5,578 nt of DNA from Puniceicoccales bacterium (GCA_031267435.1 JAIRZB010000031.1:1-5578), one strand, 5' to 3'. Counted from the first letter of the stretch, positions 1 through 5,493 are shown. Program-made: numbers and translations. The notes: generated by a model not told the origin, from the sequence alone.

Positions 1-11
1 TACATTCATTT

Positions 12-1115
12 TTGTGTAAAAAAATTGCCCATTGTTTTGGCGATGGCCTTATTAAAAAAAACGAATGGATGAATGACAATAATCAGGATTTAAAAAAATA
101 CAAAGAAGAATGCAAAAAGTTCCACGTAGATCCGAATGATTATTTAAAAAAAAACATATTCAACTACGGCAAGAACGGTGCTAAAGTGGACGAAGAAAGC
201 GTAAAGATGTTGTCTGAACTAATAAAAACTGAAAGTAATAAGGCCTTCAGAAACTCCTGCATTAGATTATTAGAAACTTTGGCAGATGATGGGAATGAAT
301 TTGCAATAGAAGCGATGTACGATTTTGGTTTTTGGAAAAAGCCGGAATCGTCCGTCGACGAAAAAACGGAACCCGAAGTATCAAAAGAGGAATCTACTGA
401 AAAACAGGGGGAGGAATATGATTCCTATGTAAGAGAAAGGGCCGAGACCACACACTACGTGACCATGGATAGGAAACCAATAGGTGGAGCGGAGGTGAAA
501 AGTTATAACGGAGGATACATAGTACATGAAGAAACCGAAGGCCGTGGGAGCAGTAGGCGCGGCTGGAAATTGCATATTTCGGCAACTCCAGCATCTGCAT
601 TGAAGGTAGTGCAGCTAGTTTTGCCGTTATGTGAGGCGAATAAGATCAAATATAAATTTATACCGAATACGGAGTTTATGCGTTACCAAAATGACTCAAG
701 ATGGCGCACTGATTCTCTACTATCTCAAAGGGGGAAATACATTGTGATTTATCCAGATAACGACGCTATCTCGGCAGAGATTGCTAGGGCGATAAATGAT
801 GCATTCGTCAAAGCCAAGCTAACACGCAAAGATTTCTTCTATGTGCATGGCAACTTCCGAGTAGGCGGAAGCGGAGGGGTTTACTCAAGGTTATGTGAAT
901 ACGGAGGCGCAGATGGTCCGGATAGAGGGGTTGCAAATATTCTACAACGTACACTGGAAGAGAAATGCCGCATTGAGGGTAAGGAGGCTAGTGAGTTAGA
1001 GCATCCATTTGGACAAATAGGACTATGGCACAGACTGGAGGATATAAGCAATAAAACTGTTAGGGAAATAATGGATTTGGTGAAAAAAGACTACAATATC
1101 GAATTGGCTTACTGA
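12..1115 (+). CDS. Putative effector with OspF/SpvC- and LanL-type phosphothreonine/phosphoserine lyase domain
   Basis: Residues are numbered from the TTG at 12. Residues 1-110 are charged and mostly helical, 111-145 an acidic linker, and 180-300 the recognisable domain. GWKLHIS (184-190) carries the Lys-x-His signature (K186, H188). It is followed 27 residues later by K215 in YKFIP, then SQRGKYIVIYP (238-248), then a glycine-rich loop RVGGSGGVYSR (283-293). This order matches the lyase domain of class III/IV lanthipeptide synthetases and, more distantly, OspF/SpvC/HopAI1, which remove phosphate from phosphothreonine of host MAP kinases by beta-elimination. No kinase or cyclase domain follows, so a free-standing effector-like lyase is likelier than a lanthipeptide enzyme. 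No signal peptide is evident. The frame is open to the window edge, so the true start may lie upstream; ATG at 69 is the alternative. The fold is fairly secure, activity and target are not. Confidence 0.72.
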   Translation: MCKKIAHCFGDGLIKKNEWMNDNNQDLKKYKEECKKFHVDPNDYLKKNIFNYGKNGAKVDEESVKMLSELIKTESNKAFRNSCIRLLETLADDGNEFAIEAMYDFGFWKKPESSVDEKTEPEVSKEESTEKQGEEYDSYVRERAETTHYVTMDRKPIGGAEVKSYNGGYIVHEETEGRGSSRRGWKLHISATPASALKVVQLVLPLCEANKIKYKFIPNTEFMRYQNDSRWRTDSLLSQRGKYIVIYPDNDAISAEIARAINDAFVKAKLTRKDFFYVHGNFRVGGSGGVYSRLCEYGGADGPDRGVANILQRTLEEKCRIEGKEASELEHPFGQIGLWHRLEDISNKTVREIMDLVKKDYNIELAY

Positions 1116-1142
1116 AAAAGAGCGGCATATCTCAGCGCTTTT
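1116..1142 (+). terminator. Weak terminator-like hairpin after the lyase gene
   Basis: AAAAGAGC (1116-1123) can pair with GCGCTTTT (1135-1142) with one mismatch around an 11-nt loop, immediately after the stop codon. Only four T residues end the right arm, so any termination would be modest. The right arm belongs to the duplicated upstream block. Confidence 0.25.
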
Positions 1143-1193
1143 CCAAAAACGGCATATTAAACGAAGAATATTTAAAAATATTGCAAAAAAAGC

Positions 1194-1222
1194 TTGATGA
1201 GAAAATGAAAATCCGATACTGT
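1194..1222 (+). promoter_or_regulatory. Sigma70-type promoter, copy 1
   Basis: TTGATG (1194-1199) and TACTGT (1217-1222) are separated by 17 nt. Both hexamers and the spacing are kept in the second copy at 2635-2663, which supports function. Transcription would start near 1229, giving a leader of about 44 nt. Confidence 0.65.
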
Positions 1223-1259
1223 GCGGCTAGTTTGTTATGGTTAGTTAATTTGCAATAAT

Positions 1260-1265
1260 AGGGAG
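1260..1265 (+). promoter_or_regulatory. Ribosome binding site (AGGGAG) of the first secreted protein
   Basis: AGGGAG lies 7 nt before the ATG at 1273 and is identical in sequence and spacing in the second cassette copy, which fixes the start codon of both genes. Confidence 0.75.
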
Positions 1266-1272
1266 AAAAATA

Positions 1273-2349
1273 ATGAAAAAAATTGCAATGGTTGTAAGCA
1301 TGCTGTGTCTGGGGCTGGCGGTAACCTCTTCGACTGCAATGCAGCTTGAAGATGGATTTGACGTTAAGGGATCTATCAAAACGCGTAACGACGCAGCGCG
1401 GCTAGCAGAGATTGAAAAAAGAAAGGAAGAGGAGATAAAAAGAAAGGAAGAGGAGATAAAAAGAAAGAGAAAAGAAGAGCTGGAGAAACGTAAGCTCGGA
1501 CCAGCGGTCGTAACGGTGAAGGACGAAAACAAAGAGGCAGCAGAATCGGATGAGGGAAAGAACGCCTATCTAACATACCCCCCTGAAGACGCGCTTGACA
1601 TCAAAATGGCAGATAATGCAGAGTTGTTAGTACTCGATAACCTCCTTGCTACGGGGAAAACGAATTCTAGCAGTGTTTTCCCAGCAGGAATCAGTATGGC
1701 ATATGGAAGCGGTAAAGAAATGGATTACCTGCCAGGTGATATAGAGAGCATTTGCTACCTTAGCACGACAGAGGAGTATCCGCTAGGAGCTGGTAACGTA
1801 GATCCAGTATATAAAGAAGTCTACAGCGTGACGACGCATCCGAGAAAGGTTGAGTGGGCAATAAGTGTATTAACCTATACGCGCAATGGCTCGGAAAAGG
1901 ACGGCTTGGGGCTGGAGAATGGACTGTACGGCATCCCGGACATGAAACGTATGAAAGAGACCCGGATAGCAAATCTGCTAGCTGCAGCAGCGGGCATTAA
2001 ATACGATATAATCGACATGAATGCGTTTGCGGGGGGAGTCAATGGAATAAGGCTTACCACGGGCACACTATTGGAAACCAATGTCGCGCTTGAATCAACG
2101 CCGGTGACCAGCAACATAACTGTGGAGGTAAACAATGTCGATGTAGCAGATGACAGCGTTGGTCTGGGGGAAGTTAGCGAAAGTGACGCGGAAAGGGTAA
2201 CAGACGAATCGGATAATAGCGAACATAGTGCCAATTATGGGCTTAGAAAAGGTCGGAAGAATCGTCAATATAAGAATAATAAAAACAAGCATAGTGACAA
2301 AAAATATAGTGAAAAGAAGTCTAAAAAACAAAAAAAGAACAAAAAATGA
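1273..2349 (+). CDS. Secreted protein with Sec signal peptide, heptad repeats and lysine-rich C-terminal tail
   Basis: The family is not recognised. Residues 1-22 form a Sec signal peptide: short basic N-terminus, hydrophobic core AMVVSMLCLGLAV, and a Ser-Thr-Ala cleavage site before M23. Residues 43-74 are a Lys/Glu-rich likely coiled coil containing the 7-residue unit RKEEEIK twice exactly, then a decayed third unit. Residues 98-275 look like a globular domain (PPEDALDIKMADNAELLVLD; VEWAISVLTYTRNGSEKDG; AGIKYDIIDMNAFAGGVNG) with no motif I can name. Residues 290-320 are acidic and Ser-rich, and 325-358 are overwhelmingly Lys/Arg/Asn. The start is set by AGGGAG and by identity with the downstream cassette copy. 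Export to the periplasm or beyond is likely. The basic tail could bind nucleic acid or an acidic surface or act as a nuclear signal in a host cell, but that is speculation. Confidence 0.85.
   Translation: MKKIAMVVSMLCLGLAVTSSTAMQLEDGFDVKGSIKTRNDAARLAEIEKRKEEEIKRKEEEIKRKRKEELEKRKLGPAVVTVKDENKEAAESDEGKNAYLTYPPEDALDIKMADNAELLVLDNLLATGKTNSSSVFPAGISMAYGSGKEMDYLPGDIESICYLSTTEEYPLGAGNVDPVYKEVYSVTTHPRKVEWAISVLTYTRNGSEKDGLGLENGLYGIPDMKRMKETRIANLLAAAAGIKYDIIDMNAFAGGVNGIRLTTGTLLETNVALESTPVTSNITVEVNNVDVADDSVGLGEVSESDAERVTDESDNSEHSANYGLRKGRKNRQYKNNKNKHSDKKYSEKKSKKQKKNKK
1420..1461 (+). repeat. 21-bp in-frame tandem repeat
   Basis: Two identical 21-bp units (1420-1440 and 1441-1461) lie end to end, followed by a degenerate third from 1462. 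Each encodes seven residues rich in Lys and Glu. The unit length equals one coiled-coil heptad, so copy changes would keep both frame and helix register. Confidence 0.85.
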
Positions 2350-2561
2350 AACGACTAAAAAAAAGGCGTTAGCGAACAATGGCCTGGGCAACCCGCATGA
2401 GAAACTAGGGTTGGAATGATGCGCCCCCTAGCGTTGCACGTCTAGTACACTAGCTGTTTTCGGAGCGAGTGCATTGCCCCGGGGAGGGATAGGAGGTTTC
2501 TATCCCCCCTCTGCAACATCGACTAAACACGGGTTGCTGAAAAAAAGAAACCAATTGGAAA
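2350..2561 (+). other. Non-coding spacer between the two secreted-protein genes
   Basis: No convincing gene is present. The stretch opens with an A-rich tail of the preceding gene and continues with a more GC-rich segment (about 2420-2520). That segment contains several CTAG tetramers, the CCCCGGGG palindrome (2477-2484) and a strong hairpin (2481-2511). It then becomes A-rich up to the second cassette. Confidence 0.6.
2481..2511 (+). terminator. Strong GC hairpin; possible terminator or RNA stability element
   Basis: GGGGAGGGATAG (2481-2492) pairs with CTATCCCCCCTC (2500-2511) around a 7-nt loop. The 12-position stem has one A-C mismatch and one G-T pair. No T-run follows, so it is not a canonical intrinsic terminator. 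It may act Rho-dependently or protect the 3' end of the upstream mRNA. Confidence 0.45.
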
Positions 2562-2634
2562 CGGCATATCTCAGCGCTTTTCCAAAAACGGCATATTAAA
2601 CGAAGAAAATTTAAAAAAACATCGCAAAAAAAGC

Positions 2635-2663
2635 TTGACGAGACAATAAAAATCCGATACTGT
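2635..2663 (+). promoter_or_regulatory. Sigma70-type promoter, copy 2
   Basis: TTGACG (2635-2640) and TACTGT (2658-2663) are separated by 17 nt. The -35 is one base closer to the TTGACA consensus than in copy 1, so this copy may be somewhat stronger. Confidence 0.68.
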
Positions 2664-2700
2664 ACGGCTAGTTTGTTATGGTTAGTTAATTTGCAATAAT

Positions 2701-2706
2701 AGGGAG
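2701..2706 (+). promoter_or_regulatory. Ribosome binding site (AGGGAG) of the second secreted protein
   Basis: AGGGAG lies 7 nt before the ATG at 2714, as in copy 1, and fixes the start. Confidence 0.75.
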
Positions 2707-2713
2707 AAAAATA

Positions 2714-3337
2714 ATGAGAAAAATTGCAATGGTTGTAAGCATGCTGTGTCTGGGGATGGTAGCAACCTCTTCGACTGCAATGATGGACGGCAATACGGGA
2801 GAACAAATGGGGAAGGAGCGTTTTTGGGATATTGTCAAAACCTATAATGAACAGGCGAAAAAAGATGAGCTATGGAAAAAGATGGAGAGAAAGCAAGCTA
2901 TAGAAAGAGAGGAAAAGAAAAAGAAAAAAATAGAAAAATGTAAAATAGACGAGCGGAACAAAGAGCTTGAAGTTCTGGACCTAGTCGTTGCTGAAACGAA
3001 CTGTAACAATGCAACCAACATGGATATAGGGAAAGACGATGCGAGGGCTCTTCCGACGGCTGGGGAACACATTAGAGAAACACACGGCCAAAACGAAAAC
3101 TCTGGTGTATTTACTACGACTACGACTATGACCTCGAGTGAGTACAAATCGGAAATGTTTGAATGCCTAATGACGGAGGCGAAAAACGAGGGTACGTCGT
3201 CGGCGGGCGGGATCAAGAATGAAGAGAACTATAGTGCATCTACGACTACTACTACTACGACTGCGGCTGAAATAAAGAACAGGATTGACTACAATACGGT
3301 AACGTTTGCATACCTAACCATACGCGTAAATAGGTAA
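2714..3337 (+). CDS. Secreted protein with Sec signal peptide, charged helix and two poly-threonine tracts
   Basis: The family is not recognised. Residues 1-22 are a Sec signal peptide almost identical to that of the upstream secreted protein, with a Ser-Thr-Ala cleavage site. Residues 33-90 are a long, strongly charged helix, probably a coiled coil, with a lysine run at 68-72. Residues 91-130 are polar and probably unstructured. Two threonine runs follow (134-138 and 177-183), each succeeded by a similar short helix-like segment (TSSEYKSEM and TAAEIKNRI), suggesting a weak internal repeat with a period near 43 residues. Beyond the signal peptide I see no similarity to the 358-residue neighbour. 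The gene has its own copy of the duplicated promoter, so the two are probably co-regulated. The protein is likely exported; its role is unknown. The sequence after the stop is degraded insertion-sequence DNA, so the present C-terminus may not be the original one. Confidence 0.8.
   Translation: MRKIAMVVSMLCLGMVATSSTAMMDGNTGEQMGKERFWDIVKTYNEQAKKDELWKKMERKQAIEREEKKKKKIEKCKIDERNKELEVLDLVVAETNCNNATNMDIGKDDARALPTAGEHIRETHGQNENSGVFTTTTTMTSSEYKSEMFECLMTEAKNEGTSSAGGIKNEENYSASTTTTTTTAAEIKNRIDYNTVTFAYLTIRVNR
3113..3127 (+). repeat. ACN trinucleotide tract, first poly-Thr run
   Basis: Five consecutive ACT/ACG codons encode threonine, followed by ATG and another threonine codon. Such tracts can change length by slippage without losing frame. 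Confidence 0.8.
3242..3262 (+). repeat. ACN trinucleotide tract, second poly-Thr run
   Basis: Seven consecutive ACG/ACT codons encode threonine, four of them ACT in a row. Same codon pair as the first run. Confidence 0.8.
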
Positions 3338-3652
3338 ACTTGACGAAAGATTTGTTAACAAAAGGAGAAAACTACGCCCTTTTAACCCCGTTAGTCTATG
3401 AAATTCCTCTTCAGACAGGTATTCTATACTTGCAAACTTCATTCACTTCCCCCTTTACTACAACAATTCCTAATCTCTTACCATAATTGTTGCTGGTTTC
3501 GAAAGAGGGCTAATGTTTTACGAAAATGGTCTATGGCTGTGCTTGTAAAAACCAAAAAAAAGCCCTCTCAATCTCTAAAATCGATTATGAGAAAAAATTC
3601 AATGTCCGTTTCACATTTGTTTGATGCTGTAAAGAAAATTCTTCATGCCTAG
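3338..3652 (+). other. Gene-poor stretch before the transposase remnant
   Basis: There is no gene I can support. An 84-codon frame starting at 3398 and ending at 3652 lacks a ribosome binding site and reads like decayed sequence. It lies in the same frame as the first part of the transposase remnant that follows its stop, so its 3' part may be a degraded transposase N-terminus. An AAAGGAG motif at about 3361-3367 has no start codon at a useful distance. Confidence 0.4.
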
Positions 3653-3850
3653 GCCCTGGTCCCTGATGATTCGACCATTTACAGCGACAAATGGAAAGCG
3701 TATGATGACCCGTGGGATATAAGAAACATTCCCGCAAACGTAGTGATGACGTTTTTGTTAATGGAAGAATGCATACGAATGGCGTTGAATTTCTTGGGAG
3801 CGACTAAAAGCAGACTTTCTATAAATTGCTGTTGAGTAGGCCAAAAAATC
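3653..3850 (+). pseudogene. Decayed IS1595-family (IS1016-like) transposase, C-terminal part
   Basis: After a TAG at 3650-3652 the same frame continues as VPDDSTIYSDKWKAYDD, matching the second catalytic block of ISXO2/IS1016-type DDE transposases (Ile-x-Ser-Asp-x-Trp-x-x-Tyr-Asp). The homology then moves to another frame: GYKKHSRKR at 3715-3741 and VFVNGRMHTNGVE up to 3789, the family's third block (His-Thr/Ile-Asn-Gly-x-Glu). It then returns to the first frame for NFLGATKSRLSI, matching the usual Asn-Phe-Trp-Gly-x-Ala-Lys-x-Arg-Leu. At least one stop and two frameshifts make it non-functional. No N-terminal zinc-ribbon part and no convincing terminal inverted repeats were found. Confidence 0.75.
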
Positions 3851-3920
3851 TCATTTCTAATCTAGTCTTGAGCCTAGAGATATTAATTTATTTGTTAATA
3901 CGTAGAAATGGACGTTCGCA

Positions 3921-5207
3921 ATGACAAATTTTGCAAGATATATTTTTCAGTTGTTGTTTTTTTCATGTATAGCAACTGGATGTGCGAATCATCAAATGGA
4001 TGAGCTTCCGACGGACGTCAAGAAGACTCAGTGGAAAGACGGCTCCTTTTACAGCCTTGGCAGCTACGAATATAAATATAAAGATAAGCTGCTGGATTTA
4101 TCAGATAATCTTCAATTGAAGAATTTATGCCTTGGAAGCTCTGCATTAATTCAGCAAGTTAAGGCGCCGTCGTCGTTGGTTAATCTTATTATATCCAGCA
4201 ATGTTACCATAGAAAAATCGTTGAACCTTTCAGCTGCCAAAAGATTAACGACTCTAGTCGTAGGATCCGGCAGCCAGCTCACGGATCTAAAATTGCCGGA
4301 TTCCATCGTTTGTCTTTATATTAATAGTCGTGCGCAGATCCATGGAAAATTAGATTTGTCTCCATGTCGTCAATTAAAGTTCTTGATAATCGAAAATGAA
4401 GCGCGATTGGATAATCTCATTCTGCCTCCGTCTTTGTTAAATCTGTCCATTGCTTCCGGCGTACATATAAATGGCCTATTAGACTTATCCAAATGCACTA
4501 AATTAGAAATTTTCGAGGCTGAGCCTGGATTACATCTAAGAAATGTTCTCTTTCCGCAGCAGTTGAGAAAAATTACTTTTGGTGAATCTTCCGTCGTGGA
4601 TGCAAAGCTTGATTTATCAGGTTGCAATCAACTGGAGCACCTCGTGATAGGGGATTACGCAAAATTTTCTAGCGGCTGCCAGCTGCCTTTAGCTCTGAAA
4701 ACGCTAATTATTTGCCCAAACGTGCGAATTGCCGGAGGATTGGATGTTTCTCGTTGTCGGCAATTGGAGGAATTACATATTTATTACCAAAATAGCGCTC
4801 TAGATTTGTCGAATTGCAAAAAGTTAAAGGAACTGTGGATCAGCGACCGTAGTCCAATCGGCATGAACTCATTAATTGCGTTGGAAAAATTACGAATTAG
4901 CGGTGGCTCGCGTCTGTATCTGAAAGAAAAGCTAGATCTATCTCGGTGCGTTAATTTGAGTTCATTTGTGATAGAGGACGGCGTTGTGATACTAGAAGAT
5001 GTCGATCTTTCGGCTTGCGAAAGGTTGTCTAGTATAAAAATTGACGCAATACAGGTGGAGCTGCAGAAGGATTTAATCTTGCCGGAGTCGCTGACTCGGC
5101 TAGAAATTGGATCCCAGGTCAAGATAAAGGGGAAAATCGATACTTCTCGGTGTAAAAATCTTAAGGATTGCAAGATATGCTCCTTCACGCTGAAAAGTTG
5201 GATTTAG
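3921..5207 (+). CDS. Predicted lipoprotein with about 17 alternating leucine-rich repeats, C-terminally abrupt
   Basis: Residues 1-20 are a hydrophobic export signal ending in IATG before C21, an acceptable though not ideal lipobox, so the protein is probably lipid-anchored. From about residue 57 to the end it consists of LRRs in two alternating forms: type A, about 22 residues, LDLSxCxxLxxLxI; and type B, about 21 residues, LxLPxSLxxLxIxxxxxI. Type B resembles the repeats of YopM/IpaH effectors and FNIP/BspA-like proteins. The alternation lapses around residues 285-330 and 355-385. LRR proteins usually bind other proteins, so a surface or host-contact role is likely but not shown. No enzymatic domain (such as a NEL ubiquitin ligase) is present. 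The last repeat stops after SFTLKSWI without a C-terminal cap, next to an IS3 fragment, so truncation is probable. ATG at 3921 has only a weak upstream GGA as ribosome binding site. Confidence 0.85.
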   Translation: MTNFARYIFQLLFFSCIATGCANHQMDELPTDVKKTQWKDGSFYSLGSYEYKYKDKLLDLSDNLQLKNLCLGSSALIQQVKAPSSLVNLIISSNVTIEKSLNLSAAKRLTTLVVGSGSQLTDLKLPDSIVCLYINSRAQIHGKLDLSPCRQLKFLIIENEARLDNLILPPSLLNLSIASGVHINGLLDLSKCTKLEIFEAEPGLHLRNVLFPQQLRKITFGESSVVDAKLDLSGCNQLEHLVIGDYAKFSSGCQLPLALKTLIICPNVRIAGGLDVSRCRQLEELHIYYQNSALDLSNCKKLKELWISDRSPIGMNSLIALEKLRISGGSRLYLKEKLDLSRCVNLSSFVIEDGVVILEDVDLSACERLSSIKIDAIQVELQKDLILPESLTRLEIGSQVKIKGKIDTSRCKNLKDCKICSFTLKSWI

Positions 5208-5269
5208 AGGAGATACGGAAGGAATCGTTGATTCTGGATCGCATTTTTTCGCACGGCTGTTTCATAAAT

Positions 5270-5431
5270 TTTTTTATGAATAAGTGTTCATTAATTAATT
5301 TTTATAATTACAAACGATTACACCAAAATTTGGGTTACAAAACTCCCTATGAAGTATATACTGACAGTTGTAAATCCAGGAGCTTTGTCTATGCCAAACT
5401 GGGTATCAACGAGCCTCTAAATCCACCCTAG
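5270..5431 (+). pseudogene. IS3-family transposase OrfB, C-terminal remnant
   Basis: NFYNYKRLHQNLGYKTPYEVY (about 5299-5361) is the characteristic C-terminal signature of IS3-family integrase-type transposases (Phe-Tyr-Asn-x-x-Arg-x-His-Gln-x-Leu-Gly-Tyr-x-Thr-Pro-x-Glu-Val-Tyr). A short tail ending EPLNPP and a TAG follow. The remainder of the catalytic DDE core is missing upstream. The open frame extends back to 5168 and overlaps the LRR gene in another frame, but that part shows no transposase similarity, so the left limit given here is approximate. The fragment lies directly behind the uncapped LRR gene, which suggests insertion or deletion there. Confidence 0.8.
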
Positions 5432-5456
5432 AGTGGTCCTAAAATCGGGGTACACC
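5432..5456 (+). mobile_element. Possible right end of the IS3-family element
   Basis: AGTGGTCCTAAAATCGGGG (from 5432) and the following TACACC lie immediately after the transposase stop, where the terminal inverted repeat of an IS3-type element is expected. No matching left end exists in the window, so this rests on position only. Confidence 0.3.
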
Positions 5457-5477
5457 ATACTGTACTCTCGACAGTAT
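5457..5477. promoter_or_regulatory. Inverted repeat ATACTGT-N7-ACAGTAT
   Basis: Perfect 7-bp arms (5457-5463 and 5471-5477) flank a 7-nt centre, shortly before a possible GTG start. It could be a dimeric repressor site, or a hairpin near the insertion-sequence end. No T-run follows on either strand in a terminator position. Confidence 0.35.
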
Positions 5478-5493
5478 AAAAAAGGATTCCGAA

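Larger units (their letters stand above)
1123..1341 (+). repeat. Duplicated promoter/5' UTR/signal-peptide cassette, copy 1
   Basis: This stretch is nearly identical to 2562-2782. From left to right it holds an upstream block with CGGCATAT twice (1123-1130 and 1150-1157, 27 nt apart), an A-rich segment, a sigma70-like promoter, a leader of about 44 nt, the AGGGAG ribosome binding site, and the first 23 codons of the secreted protein. The copies differ by scattered substitutions and by a 2-nt indel in the A-rich segment. Similarity stops just past the predicted signal-peptide cleavage site. Confidence 0.9.
2562..2782 (+). repeat. Duplicated promoter/5' UTR/signal-peptide cassette, copy 2
   Basis: This is the second copy of the 1123-1341 cassette, with the same order: CGGCATAT twice (2562-2569 and 2589-2596), A-rich segment, promoter, AGGGAG, and 23 signal-peptide codons. 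The leader from promoter to start codon is almost unchanged. The signal-peptide codons differ at only a few bases (MRKIA against MKKIA, LGMVA against LGLAV). Confidence 0.9.

Noticed and set aside
12..60. Apparent similarity of the first codons of the lyase gene to the MKKIA signal-peptide start (shared AAAAAAATTGC)
   Set aside because: The match is short and A-rich. The hydrophobic core and cleavage site of the cassette are absent, and so is the AGGGAG leader.
12..1115. Reading the first gene as part of a lanthipeptide biosynthesis cluster
   Set aside because: Only the lyase-like domain is present. There is no kinase or cyclase domain, and no precursor peptide, transporter or protease gene in the window.
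2228..2419. 63-codon + strand frame overlapping the end of the lysine-rich protein gene
   Set aside because: It lies mostly inside the A-rich 3' end of the larger gene in another frame, has no ribosome binding site and is low in complexity.
2842..3216. 124-codon minus-strand frame opposite the poly-Thr protein
   Set aside because: It is rich in Ser/Phe/Val because it mirrors Lys/Glu and Thr codons on the + strand. The + strand gene has promoter, ribosome binding site and signal peptide.
3398..3652. 84-codon frame on the + strand taken as a separate gene
   Set aside because: There is no ribosome binding site and no recognisable protein character. The same frame continues past a single stop into clear transposase homology, so it is more likely decayed insertion-sequence DNA.
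3866..3905. Possible promoter TTGAGC plus TTGTTA or TTAATA before the LRR gene
   Set aside because: The -10 match is poor or the spacing is off, and the region is AT-rich enough for chance matches.
4784..5188. 134-codon minus-strand frame opposite the LRR gene
   Set aside because: The + strand shows periodic LRR coding; this is its antisense shadow.
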